DNA of 64,000 nucleotides from Streptomyces shenzhenensis (GTDB taxonomy: Bacteria; Actinomycetota; Actinomycetes; Streptomycetales; Streptomycetaceae), in contig NZ_JAJONF010000014.1 of assembly GCF_021462265.1 (NCBI RefSeq), positions 62,001 through 126,000 of the forward strand, written 5' to 3'. The notes beneath the pieces are model-generated. The model was not told the origin of the DNA. It worked only from the letters and a program-made list of their open reading frames with translations, and did not search any database. Position numbers and translations under genes: made by a program. Below are positions 51,896-60,615 of this stretch, in pieces. Within the stretch, counting starts at the first letter, position 1. Each line of letters opens with the position of its first letter.

Positions 51896-52141
51896 AGCAA
51901 AGACTGATGCGGATCGCCGGAGCCCCCGGGCCGTCCGGCCGTGCGGTGCGTCCCGCTTTCGCCCGGCCCGCCCCGGCTCCAGCGGGCCCCGCCGGCCGGC
52001 TCGAATGCGGCACCGAGGACGGCGACGGCGTCGGTGCGCCAACTGATGTCCTGTCAGTTTCCGTCGTGGTGAGGCAAGTTGCCTTTGAGGAGCTGCCGTG
52101 CCCGGCGAGCGGACCGTCCGGGACGTCATGGAGCGGACCCG

Positions 52142-53914
52142 TCAGGCCACCTGCCCGCCGTGCAGCGCGGTGTAGGCGCCACCGCGGCGCAGCAGCTCCT
52201 CGTGGGTGCCGATCTCGCGGATACGCCCGTCGTCCATCACCACGATGCGGTCGGCGCCGCGCACGGTGGACAGCCGGTGGGCGACCACGAACGTGGTACG
52301 GCCGTGCAGCAGGCGGGTCAGCGCCTCCTGCACCAGCGCCTCGGAGCGGGTGTCCAGCGCCGAGGTGGCCTCGTCCAGCACCAGGACACGCGGGTCCCGG
52401 ATCAACGCCCGTGCGATGGCGAGGCGCTGACGCTGGCCACCGGAGAGCCGGGCGCCCCGCTCGCCGACCACGGTGTCCAGGCCCTGCGGCAACCGGTCCA
52501 CGAACTCCAGCGCGTTGGCGTCCCGCAGCGCGGTACGCACCGCCGCCTCGTCCGCCTCGTCCTCCACGCCGTAGGCGACGTTCTCCCGGACCGTGCCGTC
52601 GAAGAGGATCGACTCCTGCGGCACGACCGAGACGAACCGCCGGTAGGTGCGCAGGTCGAGGCGGCTCATGTCGACGCCGTCCAGGAGCAGCCGGCCCGAG
52701 GTGGGCCGGATGAACCCGATGACGAGGTTGAGCACGGTGGACTTGCCGGCCCCCGAGGCGCCCACCAGGGCGACCGTCTCGCCCGGGACGACATCGAGGC
52801 TGAACTCCGCGACAGCCGGGCGCCCGCCGTCCTCGTAGCCGAAACCGACCCGCTCGAAGGCCACCGCCCCACGGACGGCGGTGACCTCCTCCCGGCCCTC
52901 GTTGTCCTCCAGTTCGGGTGCCTGGAGCACCTCGCCCACCGAACGCACCGACTCCAGACCCTTGGTGATGACCGGTGCCAGACTCGTCAGCGTCGTGGTC
53001 GAGTTGGTGAGCGTGGTCAGGAACGCGCTCAGCATGACGACGTCGCCGGGCGTGACGCCCCACACCCCGTAGTACGACACCAGCGCGGCGGCCGCCAGGA
53101 CGGCGACGCCGATCACGTTCAGGACCACCCAGGCCAGCGAGCCGAAGCGGCCGTTGACCAGGTCCAGGCGCATCCCGGAGGTGAGCAGCCGGCTCAGGGT
53201 GCCGTCCATCCGGCGCAGCGCCTTGCGCTCCAGGCCGTGGGCGCGGGTGACCGGGATGAGCCGCGTCATCTCGGTCACCCGCGAGGACAGCGTCTCCACC
53301 TCGTGCCGGAAGTGCTCGTTGTGGGTCCGCAGCCGCGCCCGCAGCCGGGCCACGAGCAGGGTCGCCGCCGGCACCACGGCAAGGAAGACCGGCAGGAACT
53401 GCGGTGTGCGCACGCCGATGATGACCAGTCCGCCGGCCAGCACGGTCAGCGCGCCCAGCCCCTGCTCGGCGGTCTGCTGGACCATCTGCTCGACGGTCTC
53501 GACATCCCGTACGACCTTGGCCTGGAGCACGCCCGCGCTGACCCGGGAGTGGTAGCCGATGGACAGCTGCTGCATCCGCGTGCACAGCGCGGAGCGCAGT
53601 GTGGTGCCCATCCTGCGGACGCTGCCGTAGAGAAGCCGTACGTACAGGACGTGCAGCGGGTAGTTGACGAGCAGGATCGCCATGATGACCGCCACGGCCG
53701 TCCACAGCCGGGAGACGGGCCCGTGCTGGACGACGGTGTCCACCACGGACGCGGTGATCAGGGGCAGGAGCCAGACGGGGCTGTGCTTGACGGTGAACAC
53801 GCCGACCGCCGCCGCCAGCTTCCGGCGGTCCGCGCGCAGCAGATAGGCGAGTGTCCGGACCGGGTGTTCGCCCCGGTAGCGGTGGTCGAGCGGCCGTTCC
53901 GACGTCGACGCCAT
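52142..53914 (-). CDS. ABC exporter half-transporter (fused membrane and ATPase domains)
   Basis: 590 residues. Six transmembrane helices in the first 310 residues (LITASVVDTVVQ, LWTAVAVIMAILLVNYPLHVLYV, LTVLAGGLVIIGVRTPQFLPVFLAVVPAATLLVA, LAWVVLNVIGVAVLAAAALVSYY). The nucleotide-binding domain has Walker A GASGAGKST near 382, Q-loop VVPQESILF, signature LSGGQRQ near 486, Walker B VLVLDEATSALD and H-loop VAHRLS. It should act as a homodimer, or pair with another half-transporter, to export a drug, lipid or peptide. ATG 53914 with GGAGG upstream. No partner or substrate gene is adjacent. Confidence 0.92.
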   Translation of the reverse strand: MASTSERPLDHRYRGEHPVRTLAYLLRADRRKLAAAVGVFTVKHSPVWLLPLITASVVDTVVQHGPVSRLWTAVAVIMAILLVNYPLHVLYVRLLYGSVRRMGTTLRSALCTRMQQLSIGYHSRVSAGVLQAKVVRDVETVEQMVQQTAEQGLGALTVLAGGLVIIGVRTPQFLPVFLAVVPAATLLVARLRARLRTHNEHFRHEVETLSSRVTEMTRLIPVTRAHGLERKALRRMDGTLSRLLTSGMRLDLVNGRFGSLAWVVLNVIGVAVLAAAALVSYYGVWGVTPGDVVMLSAFLTTLTNSTTTLTSLAPVITKGLESVRSVGEVLQAPELEDNEGREEVTAVRGAVAFERVGFGYEDGGRPAVAEFSLDVVPGETVALVGASGAGKSTVLNLVIGFIRPTSGRLLLDGVDMSRLDLRTYRRFVSVVPQESILFDGTVRENVAYGVEDEADEAAVRTALRDANALEFVDRLPQGLDTVVGERGARLSGGQRQRLAIARALIRDPRVLVLDEATSALDTRSEALVQEALTRLLHGRTTFVVAHRLSTVRGADRIVVMDDGRIREIGTHEELLRRGGAYTALHGGQVA

Positions 53915-54164
53915 CGGCGGTGATCCTCCCCTGCCCCTGCCATGTCCCTGAGCTGTAGCAATCGCTTTCTCCCAGTTCGCGGGCCACCGTACACCGGGCG
54001 GGTGACGCAGACGCGGGACTTTCGGCGGGGCCGGAAACCGGGCACCCCCTCCGGTGCGTTCGAGGCACGGGTGAGAGAAGGTGGTGAGGGGGACAGGGGC
54101 GCACGGATGGACGGACGCCCCCGTCGGCACCGTCGTCCGTCGCGTCGTCCGGAGAGGGGCAGCC

Positions 54165-54428
54165 ATGACAGGGTCCGAGGCCGAGGCCGAGAGGGAGATC
54201 CTCGGCCACATCACGGAAATGATCAGCCAGGAGAGGGATCTGCGTGATCGTCTGGCGCGGAAGGAGGTCGACGAGCCGACCGAGCACGCCCGCCTGGCAC
54301 ATCTGGAGACCGAGCTGGACCGGTGCTGGGACCTGCTCCGGCAGCGCCGGGCCAGGATCGAGGCGGGGCAGGACCCCGGTGCGGCGAACGTCCGTCCCGC
54401 GTCAGAGGTGGAGGGCTACCTGTCCTGA
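54165..54428 (+). CDS. DUF2630 family protein
   Basis: 87 residues: AEREILGHITEMISQERDLRDRLA, EPTEHARLAHLETELDRCWDLLRQRRARIEAGQDPGAANVRPASEVEGYL in outline. This is the short two-helix actinobacterial DUF2630 family, probably a coiled-coil hairpin, cytosolic, of unknown role. ATG 54165 has GGAGAGGGG upstream. It precedes an amidohydrolase gene by 60 bases and may share its transcript. Confidence 0.9.
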   Translation: MTGSEAEAEREILGHITEMISQERDLRDRLARKEVDEPTEHARLAHLETELDRCWDLLRQRRARIEAGQDPGAANVRPASEVEGYLS

Positions 54429-54488
54429 GGGCCGCGCTCGGCCGGAAGGGGCTGGACTCGTGGCGTGCCGGCACCGATCGTGGGCGGT

Positions 54489-55430
54489 ATGAACGATCAA
54501 CGAACGGTACCGGCCGACGCCGCCCGGCACGCTCCCGCGAGCGACGGGGCCCCGGGGGAGGAGGCCGCCGAGATCCGACGTTTCCGGGAGCGGCTCGGCC
54601 TGCCGGCCCTGATCGACGTCCACACCCACTTCATGCCCGAGCGGGTCCTGCACAAGGTGTGGAGCTACTTCGACACGAACGGGCCGCTGACCGGCGGCCT
54701 CGAGTGGCCGATCACCTACCGGAAAGCGGAGGAGGAACGGGCCGCCCTCCTCCGGGAGTTCGGCGTCCGTGCCTTCACCTCGATGCTCTACCCGCACAAG
54801 CCCGGCATGGCGACCTGGCTGAACACCTGGGCCGCCGACTTCGCCGGCCGTACCCCGGACTGCCTGCACACGGCGACCTTCTTCCCCGAGCCCGGCGTCG
54901 AGACGTACGTCCGCGAGGCCGTCGAGAAGGGCGCCCGGGTGTTCAAGGCACACGTCCAGGTGGGCGGGTACGACCCGGCCGGTGAACTCCTGGACGAGAC
55001 CTGGGGCCTGCTGGCCGACGCCGCGGTCCCCGTGGTGATCCACTGCGGCTCAGGTCCCGCGCCCGGCAAGCACACCGGCCCCGGGCCGATCGCCCGGGTG
55101 CTGGCGCGGCATCCGCGGCTGCGGCTGATCGTCGCGCATCTGGGGATGCCCGAGTACGAGGATTTCCTCGGCCTCGCCGAACGCCACGAGGAGGTGCGGC
55201 TGGACACCACGATGGCGTTCACCGACTTCACCGAGCGGTTCATGCCGTTCCCGCGCCGCGCCCTGCCCAGGGTCGCCGCGCTGGGCGACCGGGTCCTGCT
55301 CGGCTCGGACTTCCCCAACATCCCCTATCCGTACGTGCACCAGTTGCACGCACTGGAACGCCTGGACCTGGGACCGGAATGGCTGCGCGCGGTCTGCCAC
55401 GACAACGCGGCCCGGCTGTTCCGGATGTGA
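54489..55430 (+). CDS. Amidohydrolase_2 (ACMSD-like) protein
   Basis: 313 residues of the amidohydrolase-2 family: metal pair ALIDVHTHFMPERVL near 45-58, AFTSMLYPHKPGMATWLN, FKAHVQVGGYDPAGELLDETWGLLADAAVPVVIHCGSGPAPGKHTG with the third metal His, LRLIVAHLGMPEYEDFL, and the catalytic Asp in RVLLGSDFPNIPYPYVHQ. Family members decarboxylate or hydrolyse aromatic or aliphatic acids. Retention of HxH, His, His and Asp indicates an active metal enzyme; the substrate cannot be read. ATG 54489 with a GGGCGG leader. GTG 54465 is an alternative start. Confidence 0.92.
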   Translation: MNDQRTVPADAARHAPASDGAPGEEAAEIRRFRERLGLPALIDVHTHFMPERVLHKVWSYFDTNGPLTGGLEWPITYRKAEEERAALLREFGVRAFTSMLYPHKPGMATWLNTWAADFAGRTPDCLHTATFFPEPGVETYVREAVEKGARVFKAHVQVGGYDPAGELLDETWGLLADAAVPVVIHCGSGPAPGKHTGPGPIARVLARHPRLRLIVAHLGMPEYEDFLGLAERHEEVRLDTTMAFTDFTERFMPFPRRALPRVAALGDRVLLGSDFPNIPYPYVHQLHALERLDLGPEWLRAVCHDNAARLFRM

Positions 55431-55544
55431 CCGGGTGTCAGGTGTCGCTCGGTCCGGCGGATGCACGGGCGCGGCGGCGATGACGCCCGCCTCCCGCTTC
55501 TCGAACGAGCCGACCGACTCCGTCAGGCCCGCCGCCGCGGTCGG

Positions 55545-55883
55545 TCAGTACGACGGGCTGCCGGAAGCCGTCCCGCCGGCGAGCACGGAGTCGGTGACGG
55601 TCGCACGGCCGACCAGGACGACACGGCCGTCGGGAAAGGGGGCGCGGGGGAGCCGGCCGAGGTGTGCGCGCACGTCGTCCCGGCGGCACGCCAGGTCGTC
55701 GGCGAGGACGTCCGGACGGGCCGGCGTGGCAGACGCGGAGCCGGCCGCCCGTCCGCTCGTACCGGGCCGGAAGGCCTCGGGCGGCAGGGAGAACACCCCC
55801 TCCCCCCGGCGCGGTACCGGAGGTTCGCTGAACGCCCCGACGGCCCGGCGGCTCTCCACCGCCTCGCACACGTCCACGCTCAC
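55545..55883 (-). pseudogene. Nitroreductase-like gene, internally deleted
   Basis: GTG 55883 overlaps the stop of the TetR gene by four bases and begins SVDVCEAVESRRAVGAFSEPPVP, a typical nitroreductase N-terminus (ExxxSRRSVRxFxxxPVP). After 24 residues the sequence jumps to unrelated-looking text (GEGVFSLPPEAFRPGTSGRA, then DDVRAHLGRLPRAPFPDGRVVLVGRATVTDS) and ends at 112 residues, about half the family length. The FMN-binding middle is missing. The start codon overlap shows that an intact version would have been in an operon with the regulator. Confidence 0.5.
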
Positions 55884-56542
55884 TCCACCTTCCCGGGGAG
55901 TTCCGGCGGGCCCTCGGGGAGTTCGATGCTGATGAGGCTGCGCAGCATCGCGCGCAGATGATCCGGCATGTCGATCTCGTCCGGGCTGAGCAGCCACTGG
56001 ACCTGCAGACCGTCGACGAACGCGATCAGATCCGCCGCCAGCCGCGGCGCGTCCACGTGCGGGCGCAGCAACCCGCGGCGCGCCAGGTCGTCGACGGCCG
56101 ACTGCATCTCGCGACGCGTCCGTTCGTAGCGCGCGACGAAGTACGGGCGCGCGGGATGGTCCGCCGCGGTCGCCTCGCTGGACAGCACCGCGAACAGACT
56201 CACGATGAGGGGGTTGGCCTGGTTGTGCGCGACGAGCCTGATCAGGCTGGCGAAGTACGCGAGGCCGTCGTGGCTGAGCGCGCCCGACTCGAAGAAGTGC
56301 TCGCCGTCCTGGCGGTCGCGTGCCTCCAGGACCGCCTCCAGCAGCGACTCCTTGGTCGGGAAGTGGTGCAGCAGCCCCGCGCGCGAGACACCGCAGGCGG
56401 CGGCCAACTGGACCATGCTCGCGTTGCGGTAGCCCACCTGCCCGAACGCGGCGACCGCGGCCTCGATGATCTGGGCGCGCCGGCGCTCCCCCTTGGGGTA
56501 GTTCCGTGGGGCCGCCTCCGGCCGCGCCGTATCCCTTGCCAT
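55880..56542 (-). CDS. TetR-family transcriptional regulator
   Basis: 220 residues from ATG 56542. HTH: GERRRAQIIEAAVAAFGQVGYRNASMVQLAAACGVSRAGLLHHFPTKESLLEAVLEARD in outline (18-75). C-terminal TetR_C_6-like domain: GLAYFASLIRLVAHNQANPLIVSLFAVLSSEATAADHPARPYFVARYERTR and LAADLIAFVDGLQVQWLLSPDEIDMPDHLRAML. Regulators with this pattern often sit beside sugar catabolism genes. It is divergent from the isomerase-oxidoreductase pair at 56625, with 82 bases between, and probably controls them. Confidence 0.92.
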   Translation of the reverse strand: MARDTARPEAAPRNYPKGERRRAQIIEAAVAAFGQVGYRNASMVQLAAACGVSRAGLLHHFPTKESLLEAVLEARDRQDGEHFFESGALSHDGLAYFASLIRLVAHNQANPLIVSLFAVLSSEATAADHPARPYFVARYERTRREMQSAVDDLARRGLLRPHVDAPRLAADLIAFVDGLQVQWLLSPDEIDMPDHLRAMLRSLISIELPEGPPELPGKVE

Positions 56543-56624
56543 GAACAAGATGCTAACGACCCCTAGAAACCAGCACCCCTGTCGGTATTCTGTTCCCGGC
56601 TGTCCGCCACGAGAGGAGTTCCCC

Positions 56625-57422
56625 TTGTCGACACCACAGTTGTCGGTTCAGCTCTACTCCGTACGCCAGGCCCTGGAGGCCGACGAAGACGCCGCCCTGG
56701 GCCGGCTGGCCGCCCTGGGACTGACCAACGTCGAAGCCTTCGGCTTCGTGCACCGCGCGGGCGAGCTCGCCGACGCGCTCGCCCGGCACGGCCTGTCCGC
56801 GCGGACCGGACACGCCGGTTTCCTGTCGCCCGACGGCGCCTCCGCAACCGACCTCGACGACACGTTCCGGGCCGCCCGGCGCCTGGGCGTGGAGATCCTC
56901 TTCGACCCGTTCGTGCCCGCCTCCCGGTGGGCCGACGAGCAGGAGATCGCCCGCACCGCCGCCCTCCTCAACGAAGCCGCCGAGCGCGCCGCCGAGCACG
57001 GACTGCGGGTCGGCTACCACAACCACTCCCAGGAGTTCGTGCACACCGTCGAAGGCGTCAACGCCTTCGACCGCTTCGCGGACCTCCTGAACCCGCAAGT
57101 CGCCCTGGAGATCGACCTGTTCTGGGCCGCGGCCGGCGGCAACGACGTCGTCGCCCTCCTCGACCGGCTGGGCTCCCGGGTACGCGCCCTGCACGTGAAG
57201 GACGGACCCGTCATCGACGACCCGTTCACCTCGGGCGCCCCCTTCGACCCCGCCGACACCCGCCAGGTCGCGGCGGGCCGGGGACAGATCCCGCTGGCCG
57301 CCGCGCTGGACGCGGCACCGCACGCCGAGTACGCCGTCATCGAGTTCGACCACTACGACGGCGACATCTTCGAGGGCATCGCGACGGGCATCTCCTACCT
57401 GAAGGGGAAGGGCATCGCCTGA
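56625..57422 (+). CDS. Sugar phosphate isomerase/epimerase (AP-endonuclease-2 TIM barrel)
   Basis: 265 residues. Start TTG 56625, chosen for GAGAGGAG eight bases upstream and the conserved N-terminus STPQLSVQLYSVRQALEADEDAALGRLAALGLTNVEAFGFV. Metal-site features: GYHNHSQEF near 130, ALEIDLFWAAAGG near 165, ALHVKDGP near 190 and YAVIEFDHYDGDIFEGI at the end. It should interconvert a ketose/aldose or inosose. Its TGA overlaps the ATG of the oxidoreductase by one base, a common pairing in inositol or rare-sugar pathways. Confidence 0.92.
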   Translation: MSTPQLSVQLYSVRQALEADEDAALGRLAALGLTNVEAFGFVHRAGELADALARHGLSARTGHAGFLSPDGASATDLDDTFRAARRLGVEILFDPFVPASRWADEQEIARTAALLNEAAERAAEHGLRVGYHNHSQEFVHTVEGVNAFDRFADLLNPQVALEIDLFWAAAGGNDVVALLDRLGSRVRALHVKDGPVIDDPFTSGAPFDPADTRQVAAGRGQIPLAAALDAAPHAEYAVIEFDHYDGDIFEGIATGISYLKGKGIA

Positions 57423-58540
57423 TGACGGCACACAACCCGGTCGGCGTCGGCATCATCGGCGCCGGCAACATCAGCGACCAGTACCTGACCAGCCTCACGC
57501 GCTACCCCGACCTGCGCGTGGCCGTCGTGGGCGACCTCGACACCGCTCGCGCCGAGACCCAGGCCCGCGCGTACGGTGTGGCGGAGTGGGGAACGGCCGC
57601 GGACGTCCTCGCCCACCCGGACACCGAGATCATCGTCAACCTGACCGTGCCCGCCGTGCACGCCGAGGTCAGTTCGGCGATCCTCGCGGCGGGCAGGCAC
57701 GTCTGGTCCGAGAAGCCCCTCGCCGTGGACCGCGCCGACGCACGAGCCCTGCTCGACCAGGCCGCCGAGGCCGGCCTGCGGGTCGGAGTCGCCCCCGACA
57801 CGATCCTCGGCCCCGGCTTCCAGACCGCCCTCCGCGCGATCGCCCGCGGTGACATCGGCACCCCGCTGTCCGCGCAGACCGTCATGCAGTACGCCGGACC
57901 CGACCTGTGGCACCCGAACCCGGAGTTCCTGTTCGCCAAGGGCGCCGGCCCCCTCTTCGACATGGGGCCCTACTACCTCACCGCCCTGGTCTGCCTGTTC
58001 GGTTCGGTCTCCCGGGTCGCCGCGCTCGGTTCGACCGCCCGCACGGTCCGTACGATACGCAGCGGGGAGCGTGCGGGCACCGAGTTCACCGTCGCCGTAC
58101 CCACGCACGTCTCCGCGCTCACCCAGTTCGAGAGCGGCGGCGTCGGCCAGAGCGTGTTCAGTTTCGACTCCCCGCTGACCCGTACCGGGTTCGTCGAGAT
58201 CACCGGCACCGAGGGCACGCTGGCCCTGCCCGACCCCAACACCTTCGCCGGCGAGGTGCGGATCACCCGCGTGCCGCAGCCGGGCCGGGACCCGGAGTGG
58301 GACACCGTCCCGCCCGTCGGTGCCGAGGGCGGCCGCGGGCTGGGAGTCCTGGACATGGCCCGGGCCATCCGGAGCGGGCACCCGCACATCGCCACCGGAG
58401 ACCTCGGCTACCACGTCCTGGACGTCATGATGGCCATCGAAGAGGCCGTCACCTTGGGCGAGACCGTCCACATCGGCAGCGCGGCACCCGAGATACCGCT
58501 CGTCCCCGAGGACCGGGACCCCTACGGAGCCACCCTGTGA
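57422..58540 (+). CDS. Gfo/Idh/MocA-family oxidoreductase
   Basis: 372 residues. Rossmann motif GVGIIGAGNISDQYLTSLTRYPDLRVAVVGDLD, then AVHAEVSSAILAAGRHVWSEKPLAVDRADARALLDQA with the catalytic EKP, VGVAPDTILGPGFQTALRAI, PLFDMGPYYLTALV near 180 and GYHVLDVMMAIEEA near the end. It oxidises or reduces a cyclitol or sugar with NAD(P). Translationally coupled (TGATG) to the isomerase before it, so both act on one sugar-like compound, probably under the divergent TetR regulator. Confidence 0.94.
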   Translation: MTAHNPVGVGIIGAGNISDQYLTSLTRYPDLRVAVVGDLDTARAETQARAYGVAEWGTAADVLAHPDTEIIVNLTVPAVHAEVSSAILAAGRHVWSEKPLAVDRADARALLDQAAEAGLRVGVAPDTILGPGFQTALRAIARGDIGTPLSAQTVMQYAGPDLWHPNPEFLFAKGAGPLFDMGPYYLTALVCLFGSVSRVAALGSTARTVRTIRSGERAGTEFTVAVPTHVSALTQFESGGVGQSVFSFDSPLTRTGFVEITGTEGTLALPDPNTFAGEVRITRVPQPGRDPEWDTVPPVGAEGGRGLGVLDMARAIRSGHPHIATGDLGYHVLDVMMAIEEAVTLGETVHIGSAAPEIPLVPEDRDPYGATL

Positions 58541-58568
58541 CCGAGGGCCGGCGCCCGGGGATCCCCGA

Positions 58569-58742
58569 TCAGCGCCGGCCGCGGTACCTCCAGCCCGTGC
58601 CGACGCCCGCCAGGTGCAGAGCCAGGGCTGTCAGCCCCAGCAGCATCACGTTCGTGGACGTGAACACGTCGTTGGTGCGGATGTCCGCCGCATTGATCAG
58701 GAAGGCGATGAAGAACAACGCCGCTCCCACCAGGCCCAGCAT
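58569..58742 (-). CDS. 57-residue two-helix membrane protein
   Basis: MLGLVGAALFFIAFLINAAD, a short loop (IRTNDVFTSTN), then VMLLGLTALALHLAGVGTGWRYRGRR. The ATG at 58742 has a strong AAAGGAG leader and the sequence ends in a basic tail, so it is very likely expressed. Two helices with both ends probably cytosolic. Similar 55-65-residue proteins occur in many streptomycetes without a known role. Convergent with the upstream oxidoreductase. Confidence 0.78.
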   Translation of the reverse strand: MLGLVGAALFFIAFLINAADIRTNDVFTSTNVMLLGLTALALHLAGVGTGWRYRGRR

Positions 58743-58918
58743 GGTCAGTCTCCTTTCAGCAGCTCGCATCCCGTCTGCCCGCACATTCCCTTCACAAGCC
58801 CGGAGACCGGCGCACCGCCCTGCCGGCCCTCTCCGCGGCCCGGCCCCCGGCAGGGGGGCGGGGTGACAGGACTGTCGGCCGGTGAAACCATGCAGGAGCC
58901 GAGGAAGGGCGGTCAGCC

Positions 58919-59821
58919 GTGGTGCCGGATGTCCGTGGGTCCCTGGGTGCGATGATCTTCCGTCGGGTGGCGGGCCCCGACGGAGCGGCGGTCCGCGCCC
59001 GCATCCACGACACCCCCGGCCCGCGCTGGTTCGCTCCCGGGCGTCCGATCCGCGTCGTCCACGGCGACGCGTCGATGTTCGTCGGCGGACTCGGCGCCCT
59101 CCTCCTCCAGTCCCTGCACCCACTCGCGATGGCCGCCGTCGCCGCCCACTCCGGATACCGCGGGGACCCGTGGGGGCGGCTGCAACGCACCAGCGCCTTC
59201 CTGGCGGTGACCACCTACGGCGTGGCGGACGACGCCCGGGCGGCCGTGGAGCAGGTGCGGGGCATCCACGAGAGGGTGCGCGGGACCACGCCGGAGGGGG
59301 AGCCGTACCACGCGGCCGATCCCCGGCTGCTCGGCTGGGTGCACGCGGCCGAGACGGAGTGCTTCCTGCGCGCGCACGAGCGCTACGGTTCCGGCCCGCT
59401 CGACCGGGCCGGGTACGACGCCTATGTGGCCGACACCGCGCGAGTGGCCGAGGCACTGGGAGTCGAAGATCCGCCGCGCGACCGCCGCGCGCTGACCGAG
59501 CGGCTGGCCGCCTACCGGCCCGAGCTCAGGGCCACCCCCGAGGCCCGGGCCGCGGCACGCTTCCTGCTCCTCGAACCGCCGCTGCCCCTGCCGGTCCGTC
59601 CCCTGTACGGCGTCCTGGCCGCCAACGCCGTGACGCTGCTGCCCTCCTGGGCCCGGACACTGCTGCGGCTGCCGCGTCTGGCGGTCGTCGAGGACATCAC
59701 GGTCCGCCCGGCCGGTCACCTGCTCACCCGCACCATCCGCTGGGCCATGAACCCGCCACCGGGCGCGTCGTCGTCGACGAGCAGTCCCCGGCTCGGGACG
59801 CGGACAGCGGACGGACGGTGA
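58919..59821 (+). CDS. MpaB-type oxygenase (DUF2236, latex-clearing-protein-like)
   Basis: 300 residues: GSLGAMIFRRVAGPDGAAVRARIHDTPGPRWFAPGRPIRVVHGDASMFVGGLGALLLQSLHPLAMAAVAAHSGYRGDPWGRLQRTSAFLAVTTYG in outline, then HAADPRLLGWVHAAETECFLRAHERYG. This is the ER-bound oxygenase MpaB/MpaB' and Lcp-related family, b-type-haem-binding oxygenases; the conserved His in HPLAM and in GWVHAAE are candidate ligands. Substrate unknown; relatives cleave polyisoprenoid or farnesyl chains. GTG 58919 with GGAAGG. Stands alone, facing the carotenoid operon end. Confidence 0.88.
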   Translation: MVPDVRGSLGAMIFRRVAGPDGAAVRARIHDTPGPRWFAPGRPIRVVHGDASMFVGGLGALLLQSLHPLAMAAVAAHSGYRGDPWGRLQRTSAFLAVTTYGVADDARAAVEQVRGIHERVRGTTPEGEPYHAADPRLLGWVHAAETECFLRAHERYGSGPLDRAGYDAYVADTARVAEALGVEDPPRDRRALTERLAAYRPELRATPEARAAARFLLLEPPLPLPVRPLYGVLAANAVTLLPSWARTLLRLPRLAVVEDITVRPAGHLLTRTIRWAMNPPPGASSSTSSPRLGTRTADGR

Positions 59822-60132
59822 CGGTCGCGCACCACTGCCGCACCGGAGAAGGGCAGGGAGGCGCCGGCCCCGTGTCCGGAGCGGTGGAGGGGCCCGGTGA
59901 GCGGCATCTCGCGCCAGGACCGGTCCTCGTCGGTGGCGTCCGGGGCGTCCTCGTCGTGGCCGAGGACCTGCCGCGTCCGCTTGAACGGCGCTGAGCTCTC
60001 GCGGTCGGGCCGCCCGCGACGGCCCGCCGGCGAGCGGTCTCGGCGTCGAACTCCGGGGCGCAGCGGGACGGCCGGGCCGGTGCTCCACAGCCGACCTGCC
60101 GGACCCGAACGCGGGAGGGGCGGCGGTGCGGC
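59822..60132. other. Gene-free stretch of 311 bases
   Basis: Between the convergent ends of the MpaB-type gene and the carotenoid operon. Frames continue without recognisable protein. I found no clear hairpin terminator. Confidence 0.45.
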
Positions 60133-60615
60133 TCACCGGCCGGTGGGAGTGTCCTCGCGATCCGACGACGGCCACACGTACGGCAGGTCGTCGCGCACCC
60201 CGGGGAACAGCCGGGCGTACACGTCATGGTCCTTGCGGACGAGTGCCGAACGGTGGCTCTCGTGGAACGCCTTGTCGCCGAGCCAGGGCGGCAGTTCCCC
60301 GGCGGCCGCCAGTTCCGCCTGGTCACGCACCCGGGCGCCCGGGCGGTACGCGGCGAACCCGGCGACCAGGGAGGCGGCGCAGCTGTCCTGGTGTCCCTTC
60401 TCCCGCCAGACCCGGCAGATCTCCAGGCCGTACCGCACGAGCGCCTCCTCGTATCCGGTCCACATCCGTACGGCCGGGTGGTGGCGCCATCCGTAGCCGG
60501 GGACGGTCAGGCCGCGGAGGACCTGCAGTGCCTCGACGCGCTGCTTGCCCAGCCGGCGCCGGTCCAGCAGCAGCGCCGTCTGCCGGAAGTCGGGGTCGGG
60601 CAGGAACGTCTGCAT
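60133..60615 (-). CDS. MSMEG_6728 family protein (pyrimidine-dimer-glycosylase-like)
   Basis: 160 residues: MQTFLPDPDFRQTALLLDRRRLGKQRVEALQVL, GYGWRHHPAVRMWTGYEEALVRYGLEICRVWREKGHQD, and FHESHRSALVRKDHDVYARLFPGVRDDLPYVWP in outline. This matches the actinobacterial MSMEG_6728 family, related in sequence style to pyrimidine dimer DNA glycosylase-like proteins; activity is unproved. Its ATG overlaps the stop of the Rieske gene by one base (TGATG), making it the last cistron of the carotenoid operon. A light-damage function would fit that position, but this is inference. Confidence 0.85.
   Translation of the reverse strand: MQTFLPDPDFRQTALLLDRRRLGKQRVEALQVLRGLTVPGYGWRHHPAVRMWTGYEEALVRYGLEICRVWREKGHQDSCAASLVAGFAAYRPGARVRDQAELAAAGELPPWLGDKAFHESHRSALVRKDHDVYARLFPGVRDDLPYVWPSSDREDTPTGR

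Noticed and set aside
52079..53923. 614-codon plus-strand open frame
   Set aside because: Antisense of the ABC exporter, which has complete Walker, signature and H-loop motifs.
53950..55540. Biosynthetic gene cluster around the ABC exporter and amidohydrolase
   Set aside because: No core biosynthetic enzyme or carrier protein is present; genes look independent.
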